DNA from: Planctomycetaceae bacterium
Lineage (GTDB): Bacteria > Planctomycetota > Planctomycetia > Planctomycetales > Planctomycetaceae
Assembly (NCBI GenBank): GCA_015487825.1
Contig: WFOZ01000106.1
Coordinates: forward strand, 1 to 12,623
Reading direction: 5' to 3'
Length of the DNA stretch: 12,623 nucleotides
Position 1 is the stretch's first letter; each line of letters opens with the position of its first letter. Position numbers and translations under genes: made by a program. This document shows positions 1-7,470 of the stretch, piece after piece. The notes under the pieces were generated by a model that saw nothing but the letters and a program-made list of their open reading frames with translations, was not told the DNA's origin and ran no database searches.

Positions 1-79
1 ATCTTATTGAGGCGGGACATCGGCATTCTTTCTTCCAAAAATATTGAACTAACATAAGGCGGGATGGTCTGTTCCTCAC

Positions 80-97
80 ATGGATATCTATATCCAT
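80..97. repeat. Short perfect inverted repeat
   Basis: ATGGATAT and ATATCCAT are exact reverse complements separated by CT. There is no T-run on either side, so it does not look like a terminator. It could be an operator for a gene beyond the left edge or chance in AT-rich DNA. Confidence 0.35.
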
Positions 98-128
98 TGC
101 GATCCGGCGGGTGCTGTTGCTTCAAAAA

Positions 129-226
129 TACCCCAGCACGGCTGGTTTATTCTGATAGCCGTAACCAAAAACTGTTTTCTAAATTTTGCACACCGTTCGT
201 AAACTTTTACCGGTAGTAATATAGAG
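129..226. repeat. Approximately 100-nt dispersed repeat, copy 1
   Basis: This segment and 488-591 share the same order of blocks: TACCCCAGCACGGCTGGTT, then TTCTGATAGCCGTAACCAAA, then CCGTTCG, AAACTTTTACC, TAGTAATA and TATAGAG, with substitutions and small indels between. By eye the two copies are well over 80 percent identical. Within the repeat, ACGGCT and AGCCGT can pair as a 6-bp stem. The second stem seen in copy 2 is degraded here. The direction and function are unknown; it may be a decayed mobile repeat or a structured RNA. Confidence 0.75.
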
Positions 227-387
227 TAAAAAGTAACTATTCAACATTGGCGTAGGGTCCGCTACCCGCGGACCAGGATGAGAGGTGGATCCTCCTATTT
301 CTGCGGTGGTCCGCAATAGCGGACCCTACAAACAACCTTAATTTTTGCACTAGCCAAACATTACTGAATAGTTACAAGTAAAAAGTA
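225..387. mobile_element. Nested palindromic MITE-like element
   Basis: From outside to inside: an 11-bp direct repeat AGTAAAAAGTA (225-235 and 377-387), an 11-bp perfect inverted repeat GTAACTATTCA/TGAATAGTTAC (233-243 and 365-375), and a long hairpin (252-275 with 307-329) of the GTAGGGTCCGC family. No transposase is encoded. The layout resembles a non-autonomous element with terminal inverted repeats and target duplication. However, the direct and inverted repeats overlap by 3 bases on the left, so the exact ends are uncertain. Confidence 0.5.
252..329. repeat. Palindromic intergenic repeat, copy A
   Basis: The left arm 252-275 and right arm 307-329 are nearly perfect reverse complements that start with GTAGGGTCCGCTA and end with TAGCGGACCCTAC. 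Each arm is also self-complementary, with GGTCCGC and GCGGACC stems of 7 bp around a 4-5 nt loop. The same family recurs at 7384-7459, 8732-8812 and, shortened, at 9523-9548. Confidence 0.85.
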
Positions 388-487
388 TTTTCCTCTGTGA
401 ACAACAGGCATTGTACCAAACAGAGTTCCGACATTCCTGCCAGTGCCCCTATTGCATCTCACCACAACAGATAAACACATAACATAC

Positions 488-591
488 TACCCCAGCACGG
501 CTGGTTCATTCTGATAGCCGTAACCAAACTGATATTTTTCTGAAATTTGCGAGCCGTTCGCAAACTTTTACCATTAGTAATACATATAGAG
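488..591. repeat. Approximately 100-nt dispersed repeat, copy 2
   Basis: This is the second copy of the repeat at 129-226. It keeps the ACGGCT/AGCCGT stem and has an intact second stem TTTGCGA/TCGCAAA (546-552 with 558-564, loop GCCGT), followed by a short T-run on the plus strand. It lies about 45 bases past the end of kptA, so its hairpins might also help end that transcript, though the T-run on the minus strand is only three bases. Confidence 0.75.
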
Positions 592-635
592 TTATACTCT
601 TTCAATTTAACATCCCGGGCATATCTGCCGATGCT

Positions 636-1190
636 TTATTGATCCTTGGCAATTTGAATATATTTTGCAGGAACATGATCTGTCAGCCAGACATTATTGG
701 GCGTCACATAAAACCTGAATCCATCACGGTGCATTTCTTCGCTTCTGATTTCAAGCAAAACAGGTTTTCCTCGCCTGGCACCGACAGCGATTGATGTTTC
801 AATATCGACATGCAGATGAACATGATGGCGTTGCATTTTCAGTAAGCCATCGGCCATGATTGATGACACAAATTTCTCCGGCGTTCCATGACGTAAAATC
901 TGTGGCGGAATCGCTTCTTCGTAGCCGAGTTCTACAGAAACCGAATGTCCCTGATTGGCCCTGATTTGTGATTCATCATCGCTAAATACAAAGCGTTGTT
1001 TATCATTGGAGACGACAACTTCTTGAAGCATCTCTATAGTGATATTCATTTTATTGCGATTGAGACCATCCAGTAACTCACTTACTGAAACCCATCCCTG
1101 ATCATCAAGTTCGATACCAATTTCCTCAGGCTTGTGTCTGAGTACCAGGCTGAGGAACTTACTGATCTTCTTTTTTTGTTTTTCATTCAT
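636..1190 (-). CDS. kptA: RNA 2'-phosphotransferase, Tpt1/KptA family
   Basis: This 184-residue protein matches the Tpt1/KptA family, which removes a 2'-phosphate from RNA by transferring it to NAD, releasing nicotinamide and a cyclic-phosphate ADP-ribose. The Arg-His-Arg-Arg active-site set is visible: R18 and H19 in FLSLVLRHKP, R66, and R121 in the QRHHVHLH stretch. The conserved LRHGT segment is at 99-103. Length is normal for bacterial members. The ATG at 1190 is chosen because the family N-terminus (KISKFLSLVLRHKP) begins at once after it; the ribosome site is weak (GGA about 10 bases upstream). It is the last gene of the NAD-salvage operon, 50 bases after pncA. What it does in bacteria is not settled; its NAD use and nicotinamide release fit the neighbours. 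Function of the family is firm, physiological role is not. Confidence 0.93.
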   Translation of the reverse strand: MNEKQKKKISKFLSLVLRHKPEEIGIELDDQGWVSVSELLDGLNRNKMNITIEMLQEVVVSNDKQRFVFSDDESQIRANQGHSVSVELGYEEAIPPQILRHGTPEKFVSSIMADGLLKMQRHHVHLHVDIETSIAVGARRGKPVLLEIRSEEMHRDGFRFYVTPNNVWLTDHVPAKYIQIAKDQ

Positions 1191-1240
1191 TCTTACTAAT
1201 CCATTATTCCGTTTTTCATTTTCCAGGTGCCTTGTTGAAA

Positions 1241-1855
1241 TTATTGCTTAGCACAAGTTCCAACAAGGATTGCACCTGCCGCCCGCATTTTATTGAGTGC
1301 CTGTTGCGAGTCATCCGGGTTGATGTTGACTGCCCGACAACCCTCTATCATCACAATCGTTTTAAAGCCAAGTTCAATCGCATCGAGTACGCTAAACTTC
1401 ACACAGTAGTCTGTTGCCAGGCCCATCAGGAACAATTCGTTGACACCTTTTGATTTCAGATAATCTCCAAGTCCAGTCGCCTGGCGATGCCCGTTGTCGA
1501 AGAATCCGCTGTAACTGTCGATCTTTCGATTGGTTCCTTTCGGAAAGACGCGATCAATCCTGTCGCAGTTAAGATCCGAAACAAACTCAGCCCCCCTGGT
1601 CCCCTCGATACAATGATCCGGCCACAGTGTTTGAGGTAAACCATCAAGCTCTATCTGATCGTAAACCTGCTTCCCGGGATGCTGGCTGGCAAAGCTGAGA
1701 TGATCAGCAGGGTGATAGTCTTGTGTTGCGACAATCAGGTCGAATTTTGGCATGACTCGATTAGCTATCTCAATGATCTCCCTTCCGTTGGGGACCGCTA
1801 AGGCTCCTCCTTCGACAAAATCGTTTTGAATATCAATTAAGAGAAGAGCTTTCAT
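1241..1855 (-). CDS. pncA: Nicotinamidase
   Basis: This 204-residue cysteine hydrolase (isochorismatase-like fold) hydrolyses nicotinamide to nicotinate and ammonia, the first step of salvage. The catalytic triad is visible as D8 (in LLIDIQNDF), K106 (in FPKGTN) and C151 (in GLATDYCVK). The metal-binding set is D46, H48 (TQDYHPADH) and H81 (WPDHCIEGT). This full set separates it from other isochorismatase-like proteins. The ATG at 1855 has a good ribosome site, AGGAG, seven bases upstream. It lies 78 bases after nrtR and 50 before kptA on the same strand, so it is likely co-transcribed with pncB, which uses its product. Confidence 0.96.
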   Translation of the reverse strand: MKALLLIDIQNDFVEGGALAVPNGREIIEIANRVMPKFDLIVATQDYHPADHLSFASQHPGKQVYDQIELDGLPQTLWPDHCIEGTRGAEFVSDLNCDRIDRVFPKGTNRKIDSYSGFFDNGHRQATGLGDYLKSKGVNELFLMGLATDYCVKFSVLDAIELGFKTIVMIEGCRAVNINPDDSQQALNKMRAAGAILVGTCAKQ

Positions 1856-1901
1856 TTTTCACTCCTTCTGAATTCCACGACTGTCATTTCGATGGATGGC
1901 T

Positions 1902-1918
1902 TGAGCTGAATCAGCTCA
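1902..1918. other. Hairpin between nrtR and pncA
   Basis: TGAGCTG and CAGCTCA form a perfect 7-bp stem with a 3-nt loop in the 78-base gap between nrtR and pncA. No T-run follows on either strand, so it is not an intrinsic terminator. It may be an RNA-processing or stability element, or chance. Confidence 0.4.
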
Positions 1919-1933
1919 TTAAGAACCATCGCT

Positions 1934-2623
1934 TTATATTTCAAAATTAAATCCATTCTTCGTCATTCGTTTGTATTTCTGCCGATCAAACTTATACAGC
2001 CGGGCGGCTCGGTGTGCGACTCCCTGTTCGAATTCGTCCAGTTCAATAAGAATATCCATTGCCTGGATTTTTTTGCGAAAGTTACGTTTATCAATTTCCC
2101 GATCAAGTATCACCTCGTAAAGATGTTGAAGTTGCCGGAGTGTGAATTTCGTGGGCAACAATTCAAATCCAAGAGGCTGATACCGGACTTTTCCTCGCAA
2201 CCGCTCGTGAGCCAGCGAGAGGATTTTTTCATGATCAAACGCCAGCGATGGGATGCTGTTAACTGAAAACCAGGCAGCATCACGTGCGTCGGTTGCTGCT
2301 TTTACTCGGTGATTTGAAAGCTGAACCAACGCATAATAAGCAACACTGATGACACGTTCGCGAGGGTCTCGTTCCAGTTCGCTAAACGTATAGAGTTGCT
2401 CCAAAAAAACTTTTTTGATTCCGGTCTCTTCTTCGAGTTCACGTTTCGCCGATTCTTCGAGTGTTTCATCGAGCCGAACGAAGCCCCCTGGCAACGCCCA
2501 TCGTCCTTCAAATGGTTCAATATCTCGTTGAATCAGCAGGATTTTGAGGTCTTCCTCATCCAGCCCAAACACAACACAATCAACAGTAAGTGCCGCCCGG
2601 GCATATTCATATTTATACGACAT
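1934..2623 (-). CDS. nrtR: NrtR-type Nudix transcriptional regulator of NAD genes
   Basis: This 229-residue protein has an N-terminal Nudix domain (about 8-140) and a C-terminal winged-helix region (about 150-225) with the family segments [11 protein letters not shown] and DKRNFRKKI. This layout is that of NrtR, which represses NAD-synthesis genes and is released by ADP-ribose-type ligands. The Nudix box at 47-69 is complete (G47, E53, R61-E62, E65-E66, G68), so ADP-ribose pyrophosphatase activity may remain; many NrtR proteins have a damaged box. The ATG at 2623 overlaps the end of nadE by 11 bases. A matching palindromic operator lies on the promoter of this operon (6159-6181), so autoregulation is likely. 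The alternative, a plain Nudix hydrolase, is made unlikely by the C-terminal domain and the gene context. Confidence 0.93.
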   Translation of the reverse strand: MSYKYEYARAALTVDCVVFGLDEEDLKILLIQRDIEPFEGRWALPGGFVRLDETLEESAKRELEEETGIKKVFLEQLYTFSELERDPRERVISVAYYALVQLSNHRVKAATDARDAAWFSVNSIPSLAFDHEKILSLAHERLRGKVRYQPLGFELLPTKFTLRQLQHLYEVILDREIDKRNFRKKIQAMDILIELDEFEQGVAHRAARLYKFDRQKYKRMTKNGFNFEI

Positions 2624-4631
2624 CGTCTGTCTCTTTTTCTAGCAAATCTAACTCGGCTTCGAAACCACCGGAAAGTATCGGAAATCGGCACCAGGTTTTC
2701 GGGTCCAGGTTTTCATCATCCAAATGAAACGATGGAGCATACCGTTCTCGTTTCCATTGGTTTCTAGCCCAGAGTTGAAAAAATCTTCTGACCCACCCAG
2801 CAAATTGCTCATTCTGATAAGCGGGAAACTCTGCTTGAATTACCTGATACACTTCTACAGGACTCTGCTTGTCTCGAATGGCAGCCCGTTCGATTGCGTC
2901 CAACAGATCGTAAGGCATCAGGTCTGATTCATCGGTTTGCCCCTTATCTTGAGGACGAAGTTCTGCGGTTGGTTGCTGCCGATTGATTGCTGCCAGAGCT
3001 GGGATTCGAGGAATCTCTGATAACTCATCTTCTCCCCTGGCTGTCCCTTCAACCCAGCGAAGCCAATGGAGCAAAAATGCCTTATCAATCCCTGCAATCG
3101 GTGCCAGGCTTCCGCTGGTATCGCCATCCATCGTTGTATATCCAACCGCTGCTTCGGACCGGTTACTGGTTGCGAGTAACAGACCTTTGCCGATATTCGC
3201 CAACATCCAAATGCCGGGGACGCGAACGCGCGCCTGAATATTCTGTAGCGTGATGTCATCTTGACGCCAATTCAACTTACGCCCCATCAGATCTGAAATC
3301 TTTTTCACATAAGAATCAACAAGCGAATCAACATCGATGTTGTAAAACGTCGCATCAAGCCTGGTAGCTAATGTTTCAGCTGCGCAAGATGTCTCCTCGC
3401 TACTGTTCTTTGTTGCCTGATACATACAAATCAACAATTGATGGATGATATCTGCCTTGATTGTTGATCCATTCTGCAAAGATACGATATGCCCCAGCTT
3501 TTTAAGATACGCTTCTTTACCGATTGACCGGATACCGAGTTCGATTGAAAGCCAAACCAGGACCGCCACTGCTGCTGAATCAGCACCACCGCTTAAGGAA
3601 ATTACAAACTGCTGACAACGACTTTTTCGAAGGTAGTCGAATAGTCCAAGTGCAATTGCTCGTGCAAATTCTTCTTCCTTCAGGTACTCGCCCGTTTCCC
3701 ATGCAGTAAGTTTTGTTTCATTGACTGATGCTTGTTGATTGGGAAAATTGAAGTCAGTTTGAATGCTCCGCTTCTCTCTATTCGTTTTTGGAATATAGTT
3801 TTGGCGGGCAGTTAGTCGCATACGTTGTGAGCGAGTGATATCCACGTCGATGACTGCTGTTGCCAATGTGTAGTCTGCGTACGAAAAACGTTCACCTTCA
3901 GCGACCATTTTCCCATTGGTGGCGATCATCGTGCTGCCATCGTAAATCACCCGCCCCGCTTCGTTGCCAAGCAAATTGGCGTACAGGTAGGTCACACAAA
4001 AGGCTCGTGAGCCTTCAAGAATTAACCGCCGTCTTGTTTCCTGTTTTCCGAATGCAAAGTGGCTTGCACTCGGGTTAAGAATCAGGTCAGCCCCTCGGAC
4101 TGCCAGATTGATGCCCGGTCTTTGAGGAGTCCAGGCATCTTCGCAAATCTCAAACCCGATTTTGACACCTCCGCATTCAAACAGCAGATCGCCAAACGGA
4201 TACTGCTTCCCATCAAATGTTATTTCTGAAACCTCTCCCGCAGGCCATGCCTTGAACCAGCGTGGCTCGTAATGGACTCCATCTCCGGCCAGGTGCTGCT
4301 TCGGAACGAATCCCAATATTTTTCCATCTGCAATTAAGCAGACAGAGTTATACAACGCCCCATTATGAACAGACGGAAGTCCGAGGCTGACGATCATTCC
4401 CGCGGTCTTCGTTGCGATTTCCAAAAGTGATTCGAATGCTCTTCGCTGTAAATCAGGAGAGAAAAATGCGTCTTCGCACCCGTAGCCGGTAATACACAAC
4501 TCGGGCAGGCAAACAACAGTTGCTCCCGATTTTCGTGCATCAACAAGAGCAGCTTCGATATGCCTGCAATTGTTGGCCCAGTCAAATGGAGTCTGATTCA
4601 AAGCAACTGTTGCCACGTTAAGCAATTTCAT
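2613..4631 (-). CDS. nadE: Glutamine-dependent NAD synthetase
   Basis: This 672-residue enzyme makes NAD from nicotinate adenine dinucleotide, ATP and glutamine. The N-terminal nitrilase-type glutaminase domain (about 1-275) shows the triad E44 ([10 protein letters not shown]), K111 ([10 protein letters not shown]) and C163 (FEICEDAW). The C-terminal synthetase domain (from about 320) shows the ATP-pyrophosphatase loop SLSGGADS (345-352). Length fits the long, two-domain class. An in-frame ATG exists at 4664, but I choose the ATG at 4631: GAGGAG lies six bases upstream of it and the protein then starts at [13 protein letters not shown], as in relatives. It overlaps the end of pncB by 14 bases and the start of nrtR by 11, indicating one transcript. 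Together with PncA and PncB it covers salvage except for the adenylyltransferase NadD, which is not in the window. Confidence 0.96.
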   Translation of the reverse strand: MKLLNVATVALNQTPFDWANNCRHIEAALVDARKSGATVVCLPELCITGYGCEDAFFSPDLQRRAFESLLEIATKTAGMIVSLGLPSVHNGALYNSVCLIADGKILGFVPKQHLAGDGVHYEPRWFKAWPAGEVSEITFDGKQYPFGDLLFECGGVKIGFEICEDAWTPQRPGINLAVRGADLILNPSASHFAFGKQETRRRLILEGSRAFCVTYLYANLLGNEAGRVIYDGSTMIATNGKMVAEGERFSYADYTLATAVIDVDITRSQRMRLTARQNYIPKTNREKRSIQTDFNFPNQQASVNETKLTAWETGEYLKEEEFARAIALGLFDYLRKSRCQQFVISLSGGADSAAVAVLVWLSIELGIRSIGKEAYLKKLGHIVSLQNGSTIKADIIHQLLICMYQATKNSSEETSCAAETLATRLDATFYNIDVDSLVDSYVKKISDLMGRKLNWRQDDITLQNIQARVRVPGIWMLANIGKGLLLATSNRSEAAVGYTTMDGDTSGSLAPIAGIDKAFLLHWLRWVEGTARGEDELSEIPRIPALAAINRQQPTAELRPQDKGQTDESDLMPYDLLDAIERAAIRDKQSPVEVYQVIQAEFPAYQNEQFAGWVRRFFQLWARNQWKRERYAPSFHLDDENLDPKTWCRFPILSGGFEAELDLLEKETDDVV

Positions 4632-6144
4632 GATCAACTCCTCTTGATAATAAATCAACTTCATGCGTCGCCGGTTTTTTGCGTGATGCCAGAATCATCT
4701 CAGTCTTCAGATCACACAGCTGCTCATTAAGTCCAACCGGATATTCGTGTGGATTATCCAATCGGAGAATCGACGGATGGAATGTTTTTAACTGCTTTTG
4801 CAGATGCGTTCGAATTGTTGTTAAGCAAGGTTGCTCACCCACGGCAGCGCCCGCTGCCACAACAGGGACCAGCAGATCCTTGTAACCGGTATCTTTCGGC
4901 ATGACTCGCCGGCGAGTTGGGTCTGACGGATCAATCACTGATGTGGTTTCAGGAAGTTCGCCAAGCGTGTTGAAAATCATGTCGGTCATCGCCTTGTTTT
5001 CATCATCCAGATATCGCCGAACCTGTAGAATACCTGGAGTTGATGTTTTGATCGCCTGCTCTGACAGCTTGACTCTCGGAATCCACCGGCCTTGTTTATC
5101 TCTGATTGCAGCTAACTTATAAACCCCTCCCAAAGCCGGCTGATCATGAGCAGTGATCAACTTCGTCCCAACACCCCAGGTTGTAATCGTTGCCCCCTGT
5201 TGCTTTAAGCTGACAATAAGATGTTCATCCAGATCGTTACTCGCAACGATCCCTGCATCCGGAAAGCCGGCTTCATCAAGCAGCTTGCGTGCCTCGATAC
5301 TCAGATAGGAAAGATCCCCGGAATCGAGCCGGATGCCTACCATCTCATGACCATTTCTTCGCAGCTTCGTTCCTACTTCAATGGCGTGACGGACACCTTC
5401 GAGCGTATTGTATGTATCCACCAGAAAAACACAGTTATTCGGCATCGCGTTGGCGTACGCATTAAAGGCGGTCAGCTCATCATCAAACGACATGACCCAG
5501 CTATGGGCATGTGTTCCGCGCACCGGAATCCCAAATATCTTGCCAGCCAGCACATTGGAAGTCGCAGCGACTCCCCCGATAAAAGCGGCCCGACTGGCCG
5601 TCAATGCTCCATCAATCCCCTGAGCGCGACGCAATCCAAATTCGAGAACTGCACCATCTTCGGCTGCCAAACAAATACGTGCAGACTTTGTAGCGATTAA
5701 CGTCTGAAAGTTGATGATGTTAAGTAGTGCTGTTTCGAGAATCTGGCATTGCAGGATCGGACCACGCACTCGCAAGAGAGGCTCATTCGCGAAAACGACC
5801 GTCCCTTCCGGAATGGCATCAATGCTAACTTCCAGCTTGAGTTCACCCAGATAAGCAAGGAACTCTTTTTCGAAAAGTTCCCTGCCGTCGTTGCCGGTAA
5901 GTGTCGCCAGATATTCCAGGTCCTCCTGATCAAAACGAAACTCATCGAGATACTCAAGCACCGTTCCCAACCCGGCAGCTACTGTATAGCCGCTTCCGAA
6001 TGGAGGATTACGAAAGTAGAGATGAAAGACCGCTTCAGTCTCAGCCCGACCTTGCTTCCAGTATCCGTAAGCCATCGTAAGCTGGTACAGATCAGTAAGT
6101 AACGCCAATGATGTACCGTAAACAGCAGGTAAATGATTCTTCAT
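4618..6144 (-). CDS. pncB: Nicotinate phosphoribosyltransferase
   Basis: This 508-residue enzyme joins nicotinate to phosphoribosyl pyrophosphate, with ATP hydrolysis, to give nicotinate mononucleotide. Family landmarks are the N-terminal [15 protein letters not shown] (16-29), RGTHAHSW (209-216, holding the histidine expected to be phosphorylated), VDTYNT (242-247) and [13 protein letters not shown] (270-282). The length suits the long NAPRT class also found in animals and many Gram-positive and planctomycete genomes. The ATG at 6144 has AAGGGG as ribosome site. It is the first gene of the operon, with a promoter and NrtR-type operator immediately upstream; the 5' leader is predicted to be only about 15 bases. 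Confidence 0.96.
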   Translation of the reverse strand: MKNHLPAVYGTSLALLTDLYQLTMAYGYWKQGRAETEAVFHLYFRNPPFGSGYTVAAGLGTVLEYLDEFRFDQEDLEYLATLTGNDGRELFEKEFLAYLGELKLEVSIDAIPEGTVVFANEPLLRVRGPILQCQILETALLNIINFQTLIATKSARICLAAEDGAVLEFGLRRAQGIDGALTASRAAFIGGVAATSNVLAGKIFGIPVRGTHAHSWVMSFDDELTAFNAYANAMPNNCVFLVDTYNTLEGVRHAIEVGTKLRRNGHEMVGIRLDSGDLSYLSIEARKLLDEAGFPDAGIVASNDLDEHLIVSLKQQGATITTWGVGTKLITAHDQPALGGVYKLAAIRDKQGRWIPRVKLSEQAIKTSTPGILQVRRYLDDENKAMTDMIFNTLGELPETTSVIDPSDPTRRRVMPKDTGYKDLLVPVVAAGAAVGEQPCLTTIRTHLQKQLKTFHPSILRLDNPHEYPVGLNEQLCDLKTEMILASRKKPATHEVDLLSRGVDHEIA

Positions 6145-6158
6145 GTTCGCCCCTTCTA

Positions 6159-6181
6159 GTTAGTGTATTATCGACACTAAC
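6159..6181. promoter_or_regulatory. Predicted NrtR operator
   Basis: GTTAGTGT and ACACTAAC form a perfect 8-bp inverted repeat separated by exactly 7 bases. From memory, NrtR operators vary between lineages but share a GT-N7-AC core, and this site has it with the right spacing. It covers the -10 element and the probable transcription start of the pncB promoter, so bound protein should block transcription. No second copy of the half-site pair was seen in the window. Confidence 0.8.
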
Positions 6182-6195
6182 AAAAGCTTCGTCAA
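6167..6195 (-). promoter_or_regulatory. Sigma-70-like promoter of the NAD operon
   Basis: On the minus strand TTGACG (6195-6190) and GATAAT (6172-6167) are separated by 17 bases, close to the classical consensus and spacing. Transcription should start near 6160, some 15 bases before the pncB ATG. The -10 element lies inside the inverted repeat assigned to NrtR. Confidence 0.75.
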
Positions 6196-6379
6196 TATCT
6201 ATTAACAAAGTTTAGTGGGAATCTTCGGAAATAATTGAAGAAGCCGAATTAACTTGCGATTCTTTATCACCCGTGCTTCAAAATCGAAGAGAGGTGCGGG
6301 TGAGATGCCAGTAACACGAAACCTGGAAGAGTTCTGCGATTTCTCAGGCTGTTATCACCATTAAAGCGGATCATAATTG
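6182..6379. other. Intergenic region between NAD and BMC operons
   Basis: This stretch holds no gene. It carries the -35 element of the NAD promoter at its left end and borders the BMC terminator at its right. A 7-bp inverted repeat TCACCCG/CGGGTGA (6267-6273 and 6297-6303) lies in the middle; its role is unknown. Confidence 0.6.
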
Positions 6380-6412
6380 AAAAAAGCAGTCGGAAATCTT
6401 CCCGACTGCTTT
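6380..6412 (-). terminator. Intrinsic terminator of the BMC operon
   Basis: GCAGTCGG (6386-6393) pairs perfectly with CCGACTGC (6402-6409) around an 8-nt loop. Three further A-T pairs extend the stem. Read on the minus strand, the stem is followed by six T residues. It lies about 20 bases after the stop codon of the dehydrogenase gene and so separates the BMC operon from the NAD operon. Confidence 0.88.
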
Positions 6413-6431
6413 GAGATGGGTGAGCTCATCA

Positions 6432-7364
6432 TTAAATATTTTTCATCACGTTATCTATTGTACCCCGCAGTACATTCGCGGAATTCTGGAGGCCCATTTT
6501 TTCTTTTGGCCACAGATCGATTTCAACATGATCGATCACGCCTGCACGACCAATCACTGTTGGGACCGAAATACTGACGTTTCGCATTCCGTAGGCTCCG
6601 TTTTGCAGCGAAGAAACAGGAAGAATTCGTCGTTGATCCAGTGCGATACTGTGAACGACTTCTGCAATCGAAACACCAACCGCAAAACCGGCTCCTCCTT
6701 TTTTCTTGATCACTTCGGCTCCGCTGCCACGGGTTTTCTTTTCGACTTCTGCAATCACAGACGCATTCACGCCCGGCCATTTATCCAATGGCAGCCCCGC
6801 AATTTGAGCAGCCGACCAGACAGGCACCATGCTGTCGCCATGCTCTCCCAGAATGAGAGTTTGTACTTGTGTCGCAGGAACATTCAAACGATGAGCCATC
6901 ATTCCACGCAGACGAGCCGTATCCAAAACCGTTCCCAGACCTATCACCTGAGCAGGAGGCAATCCTAATTCATGAATCGCAAGATATGTCAGCACGTCAA
7001 CCGGGTTAGAGACAACGAAAACAATCGCGTCTTTTTTGGTGCCAACTTTTTTTAAGTCTGCCAAAATGTTTCGGAACAGCGAAACATTACGATTGATTAA
7101 ATCGAGTCGGCTTTCATCCGGTTTTCTGCGTAGTCCAGCCGTGATAACAATCACATCCGCATCGGCAGACGCTTCCGGTCCGCCTGCTGTTATTACCTGA
7201 TCAGCGATGAAAGCAGAGCCATGAATTAAATCCAACGCCTGCCCTTCCACCAGATCCTGATTCACATCCACGAGAGCAATTTCACGAACAATCCGTCCCG
7301 CCTGCAACGCAAACGCTGCACAAGAACCAACCAGGCCGCCGCCACCAATAATACTGACTTTCAT
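6432..7364 (-). CDS. Malate/lactate dehydrogenase-family enzyme of the BMC operon
   Basis: This 310-residue protein is an NAD-dependent 2-hydroxyacid dehydrogenase of the LDH/MDH superfamily. The N-terminal Rossmann fold has IIGGGGLVGS (5-14) and D33, the NAD-selecting acidic residue. Catalytic positions are R86, D147, R150 (TVLDTARLR) and H174 (LGEHGDS). The substrate-specificity position, Q102 in lactate dehydrogenases, is R80 here (TAGLRRKPDESR), and the usual LDH threonine of the GAT segment is Gly in KKGGAGF; both point to malate/oxaloacetate rather than lactate/pyruvate. It is the last gene of the BMC operon and may reoxidise NADH made by the aldehyde dehydrogenase. I see no encapsulation peptide: the Rossmann strand starts at residue 2 and the C-terminus is short. 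Annotators may call it lactate dehydrogenase; the substrate is unproven. Confidence 0.88.
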   Translation of the reverse strand: MKVSIIGGGGLVGSCAAFALQAGRIVREIALVDVNQDLVEGQALDLIHGSAFIADQVITAGGPEASADADVIVITAGLRRKPDESRLDLINRNVSLFRNILADLKKVGTKKDAIVFVVSNPVDVLTYLAIHELGLPPAQVIGLGTVLDTARLRGMMAHRLNVPATQVQTLILGEHGDSMVPVWSAAQIAGLPLDKWPGVNASVIAEVEKKTRGSGAEVIKKKGGAGFAVGVSIAEVVHSIALDQRRILPVSSLQNGAYGMRNVSISVPTVIGRAGVIDHVEIDLWPKEKMGLQNSANVLRGTIDNVMKNI

Positions 7365-7383
7365 AATTCGCTCACTTTAATTT

Positions 7384-7459
7384 GTAGGGTCCGCTGTGCG
7401 GACCAGCATTTATAATGGAGGTTTCATAGTCAATCGATGGTCCGCACAGCGGACCCTAC
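7384..7459. repeat. Palindromic intergenic repeat, copy B
   Basis: Arms 7384-7405 and 7438-7459 are 22-bp perfect reverse complements beginning GTAGGGTCCGCTGTGCGG, with a 32-nt centre. Each arm also folds alone (GGTCCGC-TGT-GCGGACC). It fills most of the gap between the aldolase stop and the dehydrogenase start, so it is transcribed as part of the BMC mRNA and could lower read-through into, or protect the message upstream of, the last gene. Confidence 0.92.
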
Positions 7460-7470
7460 GGGTCTGTCAA

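Larger units (their letters stand above)
1..635. other. Gene-free region rich in repeats
   Basis: No coding region is supported on either strand. The stretch is AT-rich and holds two diverged copies of an approximately 100-nt repeat (129-226 and 488-591), a nested palindromic element between them (225-387), and a perfect 8-bp inverted repeat with a 2-nt centre at 80-97. It lies downstream of kptA, the last gene of the NAD operon. I see no strong terminator for that operon; short hairpins at 546-564 (7-bp stem, 5-nt loop) and 588-600 (5-bp stem) are the only candidates. Whatever gene lies to the left is outside the window. Confidence 0.7.

Noticed and set aside
1..635. CRISPR array or tRNA gene in the repeat-rich left end
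   Set aside because: There are only two long diverged copies rather than many short identical units with spacers, and no cloverleaf was found.
4632..4664. Upstream ATG of nadE giving 11 extra residues
   Set aside because: The extra part lies within the pncB coding region and has no good ribosome site. The ATG at 4631 has GAGGAG at proper distance and matches the family N-terminus.
5221..5700. 159-residue open frame on the plus strand
   Set aside because: It lies opposite pncB, which has clear family motifs throughout. The plus-strand translation shows no recognisable domain.
6267..6303. TCACCCG/CGGGTGA inverted repeat as an operator or riboswitch
   Set aside because: The stem is short with a long 23-nt loop, it lies far upstream of the NAD promoter, and I could not match it to a known riboswitch or operator.
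6411..6968. 185-residue open frame on the plus strand
   Set aside because: It is antisense to the dehydrogenase, whose catalytic residues are all present. The translation is rich in His, Arg and Ser, as expected for a shadow frame, and has no domain.
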